Positions 1-6,424 of a DNA stretch of 7,527 nt are shown piece by piece (position 1 is the stretch's first letter; the number at the start of each line of letters is the position of its first letter). The stretch is from NCBI GenBank assembly GCA_017543005.1, contig JAFWEA010000162.1, positions 1 to 7,527 on the forward strand, in the 5' to 3' direction. The notes below the pieces were generated by a model that did no database searches, was not told the DNA's origin, and saw only the letters and a program-made list of their open reading frames with translations. The position numbers and the translations under genes were made by a program. This stretch comes from Solobacterium sp. (GTDB taxonomy: Bacteria > Bacillota_I > Bacilli_A > Erysipelotrichales > Erysipelotrichaceae).

Positions 1-2
1 TC

Positions 3-152
3 TCGACCTGCCAGATGCCGATTGTCAGCGGGATCGGGTTTCCCACCCTGACCATGGCCATGACCGAAGAAAAAAATGACCGCTATCATACGGTCATCAA
101 TGCCATAGCAGATAATATGGCAGAACTTGTAAAACAGAGATCCGGGTGCTAA
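3..152 (+). CDS. C-terminal end of an unidentified protein (5' end outside window)
   Basis: An open frame enters from the left edge and ends at TAA (150-152), giving 49 residues that start STCQMPIVSG and end KQRSGC. The segment has a short hydrophobic stretch (PIVSGIGFPTLTMAM) followed by a predicted amphipathic helix (YHTVINAIADNMAELVKQR), which looks like the last strand and helix of a globular alpha/beta protein. I do not recognise the family and assign no function. Reality as a gene is supported by codon choice matching the GC-rich neighbours and by an intrinsic terminator placed exactly at its stop. The stop overlaps by 4 bp with the stop of the convergent MATE gene. Confidence 0.6.
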   Translation, partial: STCQMPIVSGIGFPTLTMAMTEEKNDRYHTVINAIADNMAELVKQRSGC

Positions 153-166
153 ACCTGGATTTTTTT
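139..166 (+). terminator. Intrinsic terminator overlapping two convergent stop codons
   Basis: An 8-bp stem is formed by ATCCGGGT (140-147) and ACCTGGAT (153-160), with one G-U pair in the RNA, and a 5-base loop GCTAA (148-152) that contains the TAA stop of the plus-strand gene. It is followed by seven T residues (160-166). The geometry works only for plus-strand transcription: on the minus strand the G-U pair becomes a mismatch and no T tract follows. The descending arm and T tract lie inside the final codons of the opposing MATE gene. Confidence 0.7.
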
Positions 167-1627
167 CCATTTGCCGGCATTGTAGATGGCAATGACCAAC
201 GCCGATCTGGATACCTGGTCGAAGGCAATTGCCACCCAGGCCCCGATCAGGCCCCACTGCAGGATGTTGATGGCAATATGGGCGACAACCGGACGCATCA
301 GCAGCACCCCGACCAGCGTGATGACAGCAGTGGCCTTGGTCGCACCAGCCCCGCGCAGACTGCCGGACAGGATAAACTGCGGAATCTGCGCCGGCTGCAG
401 CAGACCGACAATGGCCATGACGGGAATCGAAGCCGCAATGACCGCCGGGGTCGTGCTGTAGAAGCCGACAATATATTTCCCCAGGAACGCGAAGAACATG
501 CCCATGACCACCGACATGGCGAGACCAACCCGCATGGTGCGCCGGCTGTAATGTTCCGCCATATCCGGCCGCTTCTTGCCCAGGCTCTGCCCGACCAGGG
601 TTGTCGAACTGACAGACAGGCCCATGCCCAGCATGAAGGAAAGCGACTGGATATTCATGCAGATCTGATGGGTGGCGAAATACGGCTGGCCGAGCGATGC
701 GACCTGGCGGGAGAACAGAATGATGCCGACCCGCATGATTGCCTGCTCAATCAGTGAAGGAATGCCGACCTTGACGATCCGGCTGATGGCGGTCATATCC
801 GGCCGGAAGCCCTTCAGGAAGGACGGCAGGGTCACATGGAAATAATGGTTTCCGGAACCGACCACCCGCAGGGCAATGATCAGACCGACAGCCTGACCGA
901 TCACCGTGGCCAGCGAAGCCCCGGCCACACCCAGGGCCGGGAAGCCGAAGTGCCCGTTGATCAGCAGATAGTTGCCGACAATGTTGACCAGATTGGCCGT
1001 AATGTTGTAGATCATCGGCGAACGGGAGTTGCCGACGCCGCGCAGGGCTGCCGTCAGAGTGGCGGTAATGCCCATGGTCATGAAGCCGGCCATCTGGATC
1101 TGCAGGTATGCCGTGCCCATATCGATGATTTCTTCACTGAGGGCTCCGGTTGCCATGAAGCGGATCAGCGGCCGGGAGAACGTAATCCCCATTACCGAGG
1201 CAAACACGCACACCAGGAAGGACATGAACAGGCCCTGCCGCAGTGTCCGGTTGGCACTGTCATGGCGCTGGGCCCCGCGGTCACGGGCCACAGCCGCCGT
1301 CACGCCGACATTCAGGGCAATCATCAGTGAGACAAAGATAAACTTCGGCTGGTTGGCCAGACTGACGGCTGAGATCGCATCATCACCGTTGACCATGGAA
1401 CCGACCATGATCATGTCTGCCATACCGACCAGACTCGTCAGAAGCTGTTCCAGCAGGGAAGGCCAGGCAATGCGCATGATGTCGCCATAAAGAACACTGC
1501 TGCGGCAGCCGGCCGGCAGCTTTCGGCGTTCTTTCCGGCTTTTTTTCTCTTCGGCCGCAAGAAACTCTTCCGTTCCCCACGCGACTTCATCGAGATATGT
1601 ACGGATCATCTTTCTCTGTACGCTCAT
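149..1627 (-). CDS. MATE-family multidrug/cation antiporter
   Basis: This is a 492-residue polytopic membrane protein of the MATE family, which exports organic cations and drugs in exchange for Na+ or H+. Family features seen: a first membrane helix with SLLEQLLTSLVGMADMIMVG (residues 57-76) and the two-fold internal repeat typical of MATE, visible as LTAALRGVGNSRSP (191-204) and LSGSLRGAGATKAT (420-433) at equivalent places in each half. About twelve membrane segments fit the hydrophobicity. The substrate cannot be told. The start is supported by AAAGGAGG five bases upstream. The N-terminus carries about 45 charged residues before the membrane domain (EEKKSRKERRK at 26-36), longer than in most MATE proteins; M7 is a possible but less well-placed start. 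The gene lies 28 bp after the CorA gene and is probably co-transcribed with it. The last codons overlap the terminator of the convergent upstream gene. Confidence 0.93.
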   Translation of the reverse strand: MSVQRKMIRTYLDEVAWGTEEFLAAEEKKSRKERRKLPAGCRSSVLYGDIMRIAWPSLLEQLLTSLVGMADMIMVGSMVNGDDAISAVSLANQPKFIFVSLMIALNVGVTAAVARDRGAQRHDSANRTLRQGLFMSFLVCVFASVMGITFSRPLIRFMATGALSEEIIDMGTAYLQIQMAGFMTMGITATLTAALRGVGNSRSPMIYNITANLVNIVGNYLLINGHFGFPALGVAGASLATVIGQAVGLIIALRVVGSGNHYFHVTLPSFLKGFRPDMTAISRIVKVGIPSLIEQAIMRVGIILFSRQVASLGQPYFATHQICMNIQSLSFMLGMGLSVSSTTLVGQSLGKKRPDMAEHYSRRTMRVGLAMSVVMGMFFAFLGKYIVGFYSTTPAVIAASIPVMAIVGLLQPAQIPQFILSGSLRGAGATKATAVITLVGVLLMRPVVAHIAINILQWGLIGAWVAIAFDQVSRSALVIAIYNAGKWKKIQV

Positions 1628-1655
1628 GCCTTCCTCCTTTCTTACAGCTTATCGG

Positions 1656-2576
1656 TTACAGCCACTTTTTCTTCCGGAAATACAGCAGTCCGCCGACCAC
1701 AATCAACAGGCTGACGGCAATCACTGCCGGATAGCCAAGCGGTGAAGCCAGTTCCGGCATGAAAATGAAGTTCATGCCATACCAGCCGACAATCAATGTC
1801 AGCGGCATGAAGATCGCCGTAATCACGGTTAAAGCCGTCATGATCCGGTTCATCTTCAGATCGGCCTGCGACCGGCTCAGATCATTCAGCTGGGCCGTGT
1901 AGTCCCGGACGGACGAGGCGATGTCGTGCAGCCGGGTGATCCGGTTGCCGAACATGTGGAAATAGCGCAGATTCTCTTCGGCAAAGAAACCGTTGTTGTT
2001 TTCTTCCAGCTCCCCGGCAAAGGAAATCAGCTGTTCATAATGGATCAGCAGTTCCCGCATTTCCGTGCGGATCCGGTTCAGCCGCTTCAGATAGCCGGTA
2101 TCCTTGTCCCCGAGGATCTCCTGTTCCAGGGTATACAGACGCCGTTCGTAGTTTTCCAGCATATCCATGTCATTGTGGATGATCTGTTCCAGGAAATCAT
2201 AGAAGAACCGCTCCAGACACGGGGCTGTCCATTCTTTTGTCCGGCAGATCTCCTCGGTCATCCGCCCGGCTGTGCCGGTATCGTCGATGAAGATAATCCC
2301 TTTCTTGATCAGCACAAAGGAAAACTTCTTCCGCGGGCCGGAGAGATCCTTCCGGTCCAGGATGGCGAGATTGCCGGTCAAAGCGCCATGGTTGACAACC
2401 GCCTTGGTATTGTGAATCACTGCCGGATTCATGCCCATATCGATATCCACATGAAACATATCCCGCAGTTTGTCCCAGTCATCCAGGCTGATCACGGCCA
2501 CAAACGGCTCAGCCGCCTGCCGGACTTCTTCCTGGGCGCATTTTTCCAGTTTATTCTTAATCAGATAGTACATCAT
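1656..2576 (-). CDS. CorA-family divalent cation (Mg2+) channel
   Basis: A 306-residue protein with the architecture of CorA/MIT transporters, homopentameric channels that admit Mg2+ (in some members Co2+, Ni2+, or export Zn2+). Residues 1-100 form the cytoplasmic alpha/beta domain, about 115-245 the long charged stalk helices, followed by two membrane helices (about 246-266 and 282-300). The signature selectivity loop is intact as YGMNF (266-270), followed by MPEL (273-276), and the protein ends with the usual short basic tail RKKKWL. The start is one of two adjacent ATG codons; AAGGGGAT lies just upstream, and the first ATG (2576) is used here. The MATE gene follows 28 bp downstream on the same strand, suggesting an operon. 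A true Mg2+ role is a family inference. Confidence 0.93.
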   Translation of the reverse strand: MMYYLIKNKLEKCAQEEVRQAAEPFVAVISLDDWDKLRDMFHVDIDMGMNPAVIHNTKAVVNHGALTGNLAILDRKDLSGPRKKFSFVLIKKGIIFIDDTGTAGRMTEEICRTKEWTAPCLERFFYDFLEQIIHNDMDMLENYERRLYTLEQEILGDKDTGYLKRLNRIRTEMRELLIHYEQLISFAGELEENNNGFFAEENLRYFHMFGNRITRLHDIASSVRDYTAQLNDLSRSQADLKMNRIMTALTVITAIFMPLTLIVGWYGMNFIFMPELASPLGYPAVIAVSLLIVVGGLLYFRKKKWL

Positions 2577-2615
2577 ATATCCCCTTCATTCCGTTATGAT
2601 TCTGTTCGTATGACT

Positions 2616-2650
2616 GAACCGGAGATGACAGCAGTTTCCGCCGCCGGTTC
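2616..2650. repeat. Inverted repeat between lysA and the CorA gene
   Basis: Perfect 7-base arms GAACCGG (2616-2622) and CCGGTTC (2644-2650) enclose a 21-base spacer, about 40 bp upstream of the CorA start. No T tract follows on either strand, so it is not a standard terminator. It might be part of the corA leader or an operator, or chance; no promoter of good quality was found here. Confidence 0.3.
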
Positions 2651-2666
2651 TGCGCCCCGGACGAAG

Positions 2667-2682
2667 CTGCCGTAACCGGCAG
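2667..2682. repeat. Short hairpin downstream of lysA
   Basis: A 6-bp perfect stem CTGCCG/CGGCAG with a 4-base loop lies about 31 bases after the lysA stop in the direction of lysA transcription. The sequence that follows on the minus strand (CTTCGTCCGG) is not T-rich, so it may be a weak or Rho-assisted transcript end, or an RNA-stabilising hairpin. Without it lysA would read into corA and MATE. Confidence 0.35.
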
Positions 2683-2713
2683 TACCGATACGTGTCTTTC
2701 TTGTATTTCCCTT

Positions 2714-3970
2714 CTATTTTTCATGGGAAATCAGATCTTCATATGTTTCGCGGGCAATGACTTCCCGGGCTTGCCCGTCACGCACAAACACGACGCCCGG
2801 CACCGGCAGTTTATTGTACCTGGAGGCCATGGCATATCCGTAAGCTCCCGTCGTCTTCATGACGAGGATATCGCCCGGCTCCGTCTTCGGCAGTTTGATG
2901 GCATCGATCAGCACATCCCCCGATTCACAGCACTTTCCTGCCACTGTATATGTCATTGCCGGGGTATCCTCTTCCCTGCCGGCAATCAATGCGTCGTATT
3001 CCGCCTGATACAGGGCCGGCCGGATATTGTCGCTCATCCCGCCGTCCACGAAGATATAATGCCGGTTCGGGGTTGTTTTCATGAACCCGACGGTATAAAG
3101 CATATAACCTGCCTCGGCAACGATGCTGCGGCCCGGTTCGATGATCACTTTGCGGATCAGCCCGCCGGCCTGACGGTTTTCTTCCCGGCAGGTATCCAGG
3201 ATACAGCGGCATACTTCCGGCAGCGGGATCGGTGCATCCTTCTCCGTATATCTGGCCGCGAAGCCGCCGCCAAGATCCAGGGTATGGACCCGGATGCCGT
3301 ATTCCTGCTGCAGCCGCACGGCAAAGGCAAACAGTTTCCGGACCAGTTCGGCAAAGGCATTACGGTCAAAGATCTGCGAGCCGATATGGGCGTCCAGACC
3401 GGCAAATTCGATATTCGGGCATGCCTGCAGCAGGCGGATGGTCTGCACCACTTCCGCCTCATCGGTCATGGCAATCCCGAACTTGGAGTCCACATGGGCC
3501 GTCACGATGTAATGATGGGTATGGGCTTCGATGCCCGGATTGATCCGCAGCAGTGTCTTCACCCGGTAATCCGCATCCTGCATCAGTGCCGCAAGAACCT
3601 CGGCCTCCATGGCATTGTCGACAATGATCGTACCCACCCGGGCTTTCACTGCCTGCTGCAGTTCTGCCAGGGTCTTGTTGTTGCCGTGGAAATAAACCCG
3701 CGACATGTCAAAACCGGCTTTTCCGGCTGTATACAGCTCGCCGCCGGATACCACATCCAGACCAAAACCGTATTCAGCCGCCAGCCGCACCATGGCCAGG
3801 CAGCTGAAGGCCTTGGAGGCATAGACAACCTCGGTTTCCATTTCATCATCCCGGAACAGTTCACGGTAATCGCCCAGCCTCTGCCGCATGGCATTTTCAT
3901 CGTATACATACAGCGGTGTGCCGTATTCCCGCACCAGTTCATCAACGGGTTTTCCTGCAATTGTGTACAT
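2714..3970 (-). CDS. lysA: Diaminopimelate decarboxylase (last step of lysine synthesis)
   Basis: The 418-residue protein matches the fold type III PLP decarboxylases: it removes CO2 from meso-2,6-diaminopimelate to give L-lysine in the cytoplasm. Visible motifs, in order: YASKAF (50-55), with K53 as the PLP Schiff-base lysine; HIGSQ (195-199); the phosphate-binding glycine loop LDLGGGF (231-237); EPGR (278-281); the CCESGD motif (347-352), whose C348 would complete the active site of the partner subunit in the dimer; and GAYGYAMASRYN (376-387), holding the substrate/PLP tyrosine region. Length and motif order are normal for LysA. CCESGD in place of the commoner LCESGD is a minor variant. The start ATG follows AAGGA with a 10-base spacer, somewhat long. 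It stands alone between the ccdA terminator upstream and the gap to corA downstream, with an AT-rich presumed promoter region at 3982-4018. Confidence 0.96.
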   Translation of the reverse strand: MYTIAGKPVDELVREYGTPLYVYDENAMRQRLGDYRELFRDDEMETEVVYASKAFSCLAMVRLAAEYGFGLDVVSGGELYTAGKAGFDMSRVYFHGNNKTLAELQQAVKARVGTIIVDNAMEAEVLAALMQDADYRVKTLLRINPGIEAHTHHYIVTAHVDSKFGIAMTDEAEVVQTIRLLQACPNIEFAGLDAHIGSQIFDRNAFAELVRKLFAFAVRLQQEYGIRVHTLDLGGGFAARYTEKDAPIPLPEVCRCILDTCREENRQAGGLIRKVIIEPGRSIVAEAGYMLYTVGFMKTTPNRHYIFVDGGMSDNIRPALYQAEYDALIAGREEDTPAMTYTVAGKCCESGDVLIDAIKLPKTEPGDILVMKTTGAYGYAMASRYNKLPVPGVVFVRDGQAREVIARETYEDLISHEK

Positions 3971-3981
3971 ACGGATATTAT

Positions 3982-4018
3982 CCTTCCATCTTTAAATAAA
4001 TATAAATGAATTAAGTGA
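3982..4018 (-). promoter_or_regulatory. AT-rich presumed lysA promoter region
   Basis: The 100 bp between lysA and the upstream terminator contain an unusually AT-rich stretch in an otherwise GC-rich region. On the minus strand a TATATT hexamer is followed after about 25 bases by the lysA start, but the sequence 17 bases further upstream (TTCCGC) is a poor -35 element. The terminator of the preceding gene implies that lysA needs its own promoter here. The space is too short for a lysine riboswitch, and none of its conserved stems is visible. Confidence 0.35.
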
Positions 4019-4032
4019 CTTGCGGAAGAATA

Positions 4033-4060
4033 AAACACCGCTTCCGCGGTGTTTCTCTGT
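4033..4060 (-). terminator. Intrinsic terminator of the CcdA-thioredoxin gene
   Basis: A perfect 9-bp stem AAACACCGC (4033-4041) and GCGGTGTTT (4046-4054) with a 4-base loop lies 18 bases after the stop of the redox gene. In the minus-strand direction it ends in TTTTATTCTT, a good terminating tract. It separates the redox gene from lysA. The plus-strand direction has a short T run too, but no plus-strand gene is seen to use it. Confidence 0.85.
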
Positions 4061-4072
4061 TCATTTTCGGTT

Positions 4073-5275
4073 TCAGGACGCCTGACGTTCGTTATTTGCG
4101 GCCCGTTCCAGATAATCATCCAGAATCTCCCGGGTCATATAGCCGGGCACATAGCCGAACATCGTCTCATCAGGCTGATAGATGAAAGTTGTCGGATAGC
4201 CGCTGACGCCGTAGAACTGGGTCATTTCATACGTGCTGTCATAGACGATCTGCATGTCATAGCCCTTGTCGGCCATGTATTTTTCAATATAGTCGACATC
4301 CCCTTCCGAACCGAGATTCGGGGTTGCAACCAGAACAATCTGGACATCATCCCGGCTTTCATGCACCGCCTGCAGATCGGGCAGGAGTTCATTGCAGTAA
4401 TGACACCAGGTGCCGAAGAACGTGACCACGATGGTCTTGCCGGAATACTCCCGGATATCGACCGGATCATTGTTTTTATCCGGCAGTGTGAAGCCGTACT
4501 TTTCAAGATCCGTCCCTTCTGTCGGAATCGAAGCCGTGCTGCTCTGCTGGCTCTGTGACCCGGCGGAAGCCGTATTGGCCGCCTGCTCGATCTGGTTGAT
4601 TTCCCGAGCTGTCTGCCACAGCATATACGAACCCATGCAGAGAATCAGCGCCCCGCCGAGTTTCTGCGTATATTTGACCACATCCCGGTGACTGCCGAGG
4701 AAGGCCAGCACCTCTTCGGTAAACAGGCCGAGCAGCAGGAACATCACGACGAAGCCGGCGCAGAATGACGCAATATACAGCATGCCGGTTATCCGGCTGG
4801 CAGCGGTGGATGCCATGACTATGGCCGATGCCAGCAGAGGACCGTTGCACGGGGTCCAGGCAAAGCTGAAGAAGAAGCCCATCAGGAAGGCCTGCAGCAG
4901 ATTCATCGGGCCGTTCTGCATCCGTTCAAACCGGCGTTCTTTCTCCAGCAGCGGGATCTGAATCAGACCGGCCGCGTTCAGGCCGAAGAGAATCAGGAAC
5001 AGGCCGCCGAACATCTGGAACAGCCGGGCATGATTCTGGATAAACATGCCGAAGGCATACGAACCCAGAGCCATCAGGAAAAAGACCGAACAGATACCCA
5101 GTACAAAGAACAATGTCCGCAGCAGTGTGCGGATGCGGCGCTGGCCCGGTGATGCCTCCTGCATGCCCGAGGTCAGATACCCGAAAAGCAGCGGAATCAG
5201 CGGCAGCACGCACGGTGAGAAGAACCCCATCAACCCTTCCAGGAACAGACCGCTGTAAGTAAGACTTTCTGTCAT
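4073..5275 (-). CDS. CcdA/DsbD-type membrane thiol transporter fused to an extracellular thioredoxin domain
   Basis: A 400-residue fusion. Residues 8-225 are a six-helix CcdA/DsbD-gamma-like domain that carries electrons from cytoplasmic thioredoxin across the membrane; its two redox cysteines are seen as C22 in FFSPCVLPL and C143 in WTPCNGP. A low-complexity linker rich in Ser, Gln and Ala (about 232-252) leads to a thioredoxin/TlpA-like domain (about 256-395) with the active site W290-C-H-Y-C294 and the cis-proline P361 in GYPTTF. By the known topology of CcdA the thioredoxin domain should face outside. The likely role is reduction of extracytoplasmic proteins such as methionine sulfoxide reductase, cytochrome or lipoprotein thiols; no client is encoded in the window. 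The start has GGAGG only three bases upstream, closer than usual, but no better start exists before the first membrane helix. It has its own terminator and a divergent promoter at 5329-5337. Confidence 0.9.
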   Translation of the reverse strand: MTESLTYSGLFLEGLMGFFSPCVLPLIPLLFGYLTSGMQEASPGQRRIRTLLRTLFFVLGICSVFFLMALGSYAFGMFIQNHARLFQMFGGLFLILFGLNAAGLIQIPLLEKERRFERMQNGPMNLLQAFLMGFFFSFAWTPCNGPLLASAIVMASTAASRITGMLYIASFCAGFVVMFLLLGLFTEEVLAFLGSHRDVVKYTQKLGGALILCMGSYMLWQTAREINQIEQAANTASAGSQSQQSSTASIPTEGTDLEKYGFTLPDKNNDPVDIREYSGKTIVVTFFGTWCHYCNELLPDLQAVHESRDDVQIVLVATPNLGSEGDVDYIEKYMADKGYDMQIVYDSTYEMTQFYGVSGYPTTFIYQPDETMFGYVPGYMTREILDDYLERAANNERQAS

Positions 5276-5278
5276 ATG

Positions 5279-5283
5279 CCTCC
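5279..5283 (-). promoter_or_regulatory. Ribosome binding site with unusually short spacing
   Basis: GGAGG on the minus strand is separated from the ATG of the CcdA-thioredoxin gene by only three bases (CAT). The usual spacing is five to nine. No in-frame ATG, GTG or TTG lies at the ideal distance before the first membrane helix, so the ATG at 5275 is kept; translation may be somewhat weak. Confidence 0.5.
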
Positions 5284-5323
5284 AGACCGGAACAGCCTTG
5301 CTTTCCGGTATATTTTCAAAACA

Positions 5324-5350
5324 CGGATATTATAGCATATATGATATCCG
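5324..5350. repeat. Dyad covering the redox-gene promoter
   Basis: Perfect 7-base arms CGGATAT (5324-5330) and ATATCCG (5344-5350) are separated by 13 bases. The left arm overlaps the TATAAT box of the minus-strand promoter, and the right arm lies upstream of it. An off-centre palindrome CATATATG (5336-5343) sits in the spacer. The placement suits an operator, but no regulator gene lies nearby to support this. Confidence 0.35.
5329..5337 (-). promoter_or_regulatory. Extended -10 promoter for the CcdA-thioredoxin gene
   Basis: On the minus strand TGCTATAAT matches the extended -10 consensus exactly (TGn followed by TATAAT). No good -35 hexamer is found 16-18 bases upstream, as is common for extended -10 promoters. 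Transcription would begin near 5322, giving a leader of about 47 bases. Confidence 0.6.
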
Positions 5351-5372
5351 ATCCGTTTCCCGGTACTCTTCA

Positions 5373-5381
5373 TGGTATGAT
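5373..5381 (+). promoter_or_regulatory. Extended -10 promoter for the S66 peptidase gene
   Basis: TGGTATGAT fits the extended -10 form with one mismatch in the hexamer, and there is no convincing -35 element. The predicted transcript would begin around 5386-5388, leaving a very short leader (about 15 bases) that is just long enough to hold the ribosome binding site. Confidence 0.45.
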
Positions 5382-5390
5382 TTTTGCGAG

Positions 5391-5395
5391 GGAGG
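5391..5395 (+). promoter_or_regulatory. Ribosome binding site that fixes the S66 peptidase start
   Basis: GGAGG lies seven bases before the ATG at 5403. The frame is open further upstream to an ATG at 5298, but the extra 35 codons cross both divergent promoter elements, lack a ribosome binding site and are absent from the family, whose members begin close to the PxLKxGD-like motif. Confidence 0.8.
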
Positions 5396-5402
5396 AACGA
5401 TT

Positions 5403-6386
5403 ATGATCTATCCGTCATTTCCGAAAAAAGGTGATGTGCTGGGCATCTGTGCCCCCAGTGCCGGGGTTGGCCATAAACCCGAAGAATTTGATCTGGCCGT
5501 AAAGAATCTGAAAAAAGCCGGTTACAGGATTAAGGAGACTGCCAGTGTCAGGGTGGACGGCATCCGCAGTGCCGGAGCCGAGCAGCGGGCCGATGAGCTG
5601 GCCGAGCTGTTCGCCAATGACAGCGTGAATACCATTATGGCAGCCACCGGCGGTGATTTCCTGTATGAAATCCTGCCCTGCTGTGACTGGGATCTGTTTG
5701 TGCAGCATCCGAAATGGGTCTGGGGTGCCTCCGATCCGACCGGGCTGCTGTTCCCGCTGACGATGAAATATGACATCGCCACGATCTACGGCATGAATGC
5801 CGGCAGTTTTGATGTCAGCTCCCGCTTCCGCTTCGTTAAGGACAGCCTGCGGATCCTGGACGGCGAAGCGGTCGTGCAGAAGAGTTTTGACCGCATTGAC
5901 AGTCATGAACCCTATGCCGATGTGCCGCTGGAACTGGGCAGGCCGGCCCGCTGGCAGAGCAATGTCCTCTCCGCTGAAATCAGCGGCCGCTGCGTGGGCG
6001 GCTGCATCGATGTGCTCAAGGATCTGATCGGCACACCGTATGACGCTGTTTCTTCCTTCAGCCGGCGTTACCGCCAGGATGGCCTGATCTGGTTCTTCGA
6101 CAACTATGCCCTGTCCGCCGAGAACTTCTACCGCACCCTGCTGCAGATGAAGTATGCCGGCTGGTTCGAACATGCCAACGGCGTCATCATCGGCCGCCAC
6201 TGCTTCCCGTCGTCTGACACAGGCATGACCTATGAGGAAGCCGTCAGCCGGGCCTTTTCCGACATCCCGGTCTTCTACGAGGCAGATATCGGCCACACCA
6301 AACCGTGCCTGACCATGATCTGCGGGGCCATGCTGGATCTGACCTATGATGACGGCAAAGCCGAGCTGAAATTTTTATGTGAATAA
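5403..6386 (+). CDS. S66-family LD-carboxypeptidase / MccF-like serine peptidase
   Basis: A 327-residue cytoplasmic protein of peptidase family S66, whose members remove the terminal D-Ala from murein tetrapeptides during wall recycling (LdcA) or cleave microcin C-type nucleotide peptides (MccF). The N-terminus has the typical PKKGDVLGICAPSAG (7-21), ATGGDF (81-86) is the GG loop, GASDPTGLL (108-116) is the nucleophile elbow with S110, and IGHTKPC (296-302) supplies the catalytic H298. Between them lies IWFFDNYALS (229-238); gap-free alignment from memory to the LdcA segment ILVLED puts D233 where the family has its triad glutamate. The segment LIGTPY (208-213) and the AGWF-VIIGR region (252-265) are also family-like. 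The WFFDN and AGWF features recall the MccF-like Firmicutes subgroup more than E. coli LdcA. Which substrate it uses cannot be decided. No terminator follows, so its transcript may continue through the tRNA to the terminator at 6511. Confidence 0.88.
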   Translation: MIYPSFPKKGDVLGICAPSAGVGHKPEEFDLAVKNLKKAGYRIKETASVRVDGIRSAGAEQRADELAELFANDSVNTIMAATGGDFLYEILPCCDWDLFVQHPKWVWGASDPTGLLFPLTMKYDIATIYGMNAGSFDVSSRFRFVKDSLRILDGEAVVQKSFDRIDSHEPYADVPLELGRPARWQSNVLSAEISGRCVGGCIDVLKDLIGTPYDAVSSFSRRYRQDGLIWFFDNYALSAENFYRTLLQMKYAGWFEHANGVIIGRHCFPSSDTGMTYEEAVSRAFSDIPVFYEADIGHTKPCLTMICGAMLDLTYDDGKAELKFLCE

Positions 6387-6398
6387 CCAAATCGGATG

Positions 6399-6407
6399 TG
6401 CTAGAAT
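6399..6407 (+). promoter_or_regulatory. Possible extended -10 promoter for tRNA-Ala
   Basis: TGCTAGAAT is an extended -10 element with one mismatch in the hexamer, 17 bases before the tRNA. No good -35 element is seen. It sits just after the S66 gene stop and would allow the tRNA to be transcribed alone. Confidence 0.45.
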
Positions 6408-6424
6408 ATCTATGCGCGTCTGAC

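Noticed and set aside
146..757. A 203-codon plus-strand frame inside the MATE gene
   Set aside because: Very rich in Asp, His, Arg and Gln with no hydrophobic core, as expected for the reverse complement of membrane-protein codons.
3971..3981. The 11-mer ACGGATATTAT occurs before lysA and again at 5323-5333 before the CcdA-thioredoxin gene
   Set aside because: The two copies sit in different positions relative to the start (one abuts the lysA start codon, the other overlaps a -10 box) and extend no further, so chance in AT-rich upstream DNA is the simpler reading.
2723..4009. A 428-codon open frame on the plus strand, opposite lysA and longer than lysA itself
   Set aside because: It is antisense to a gene with all decarboxylase motifs intact, lacks a ribosome binding site, and its translation is rich in His, Gln and Cys without family features. 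GC-biased codons of lysA explain the lack of stops.
5298..5402. Upstream extension of the S66 peptidase frame to an ATG at 5298
   Set aside because: The added 35 residues have no family counterpart and no ribosome binding site, and cross both promoters; GGAGG before 5403 settles the start.
5415..6296. A 293-codon open frame on the minus strand opposite the S66 peptidase gene
   Set aside because: Shadow of a convincingly coding gene; no start signals and low-complexity Ala/Gly/Val content.
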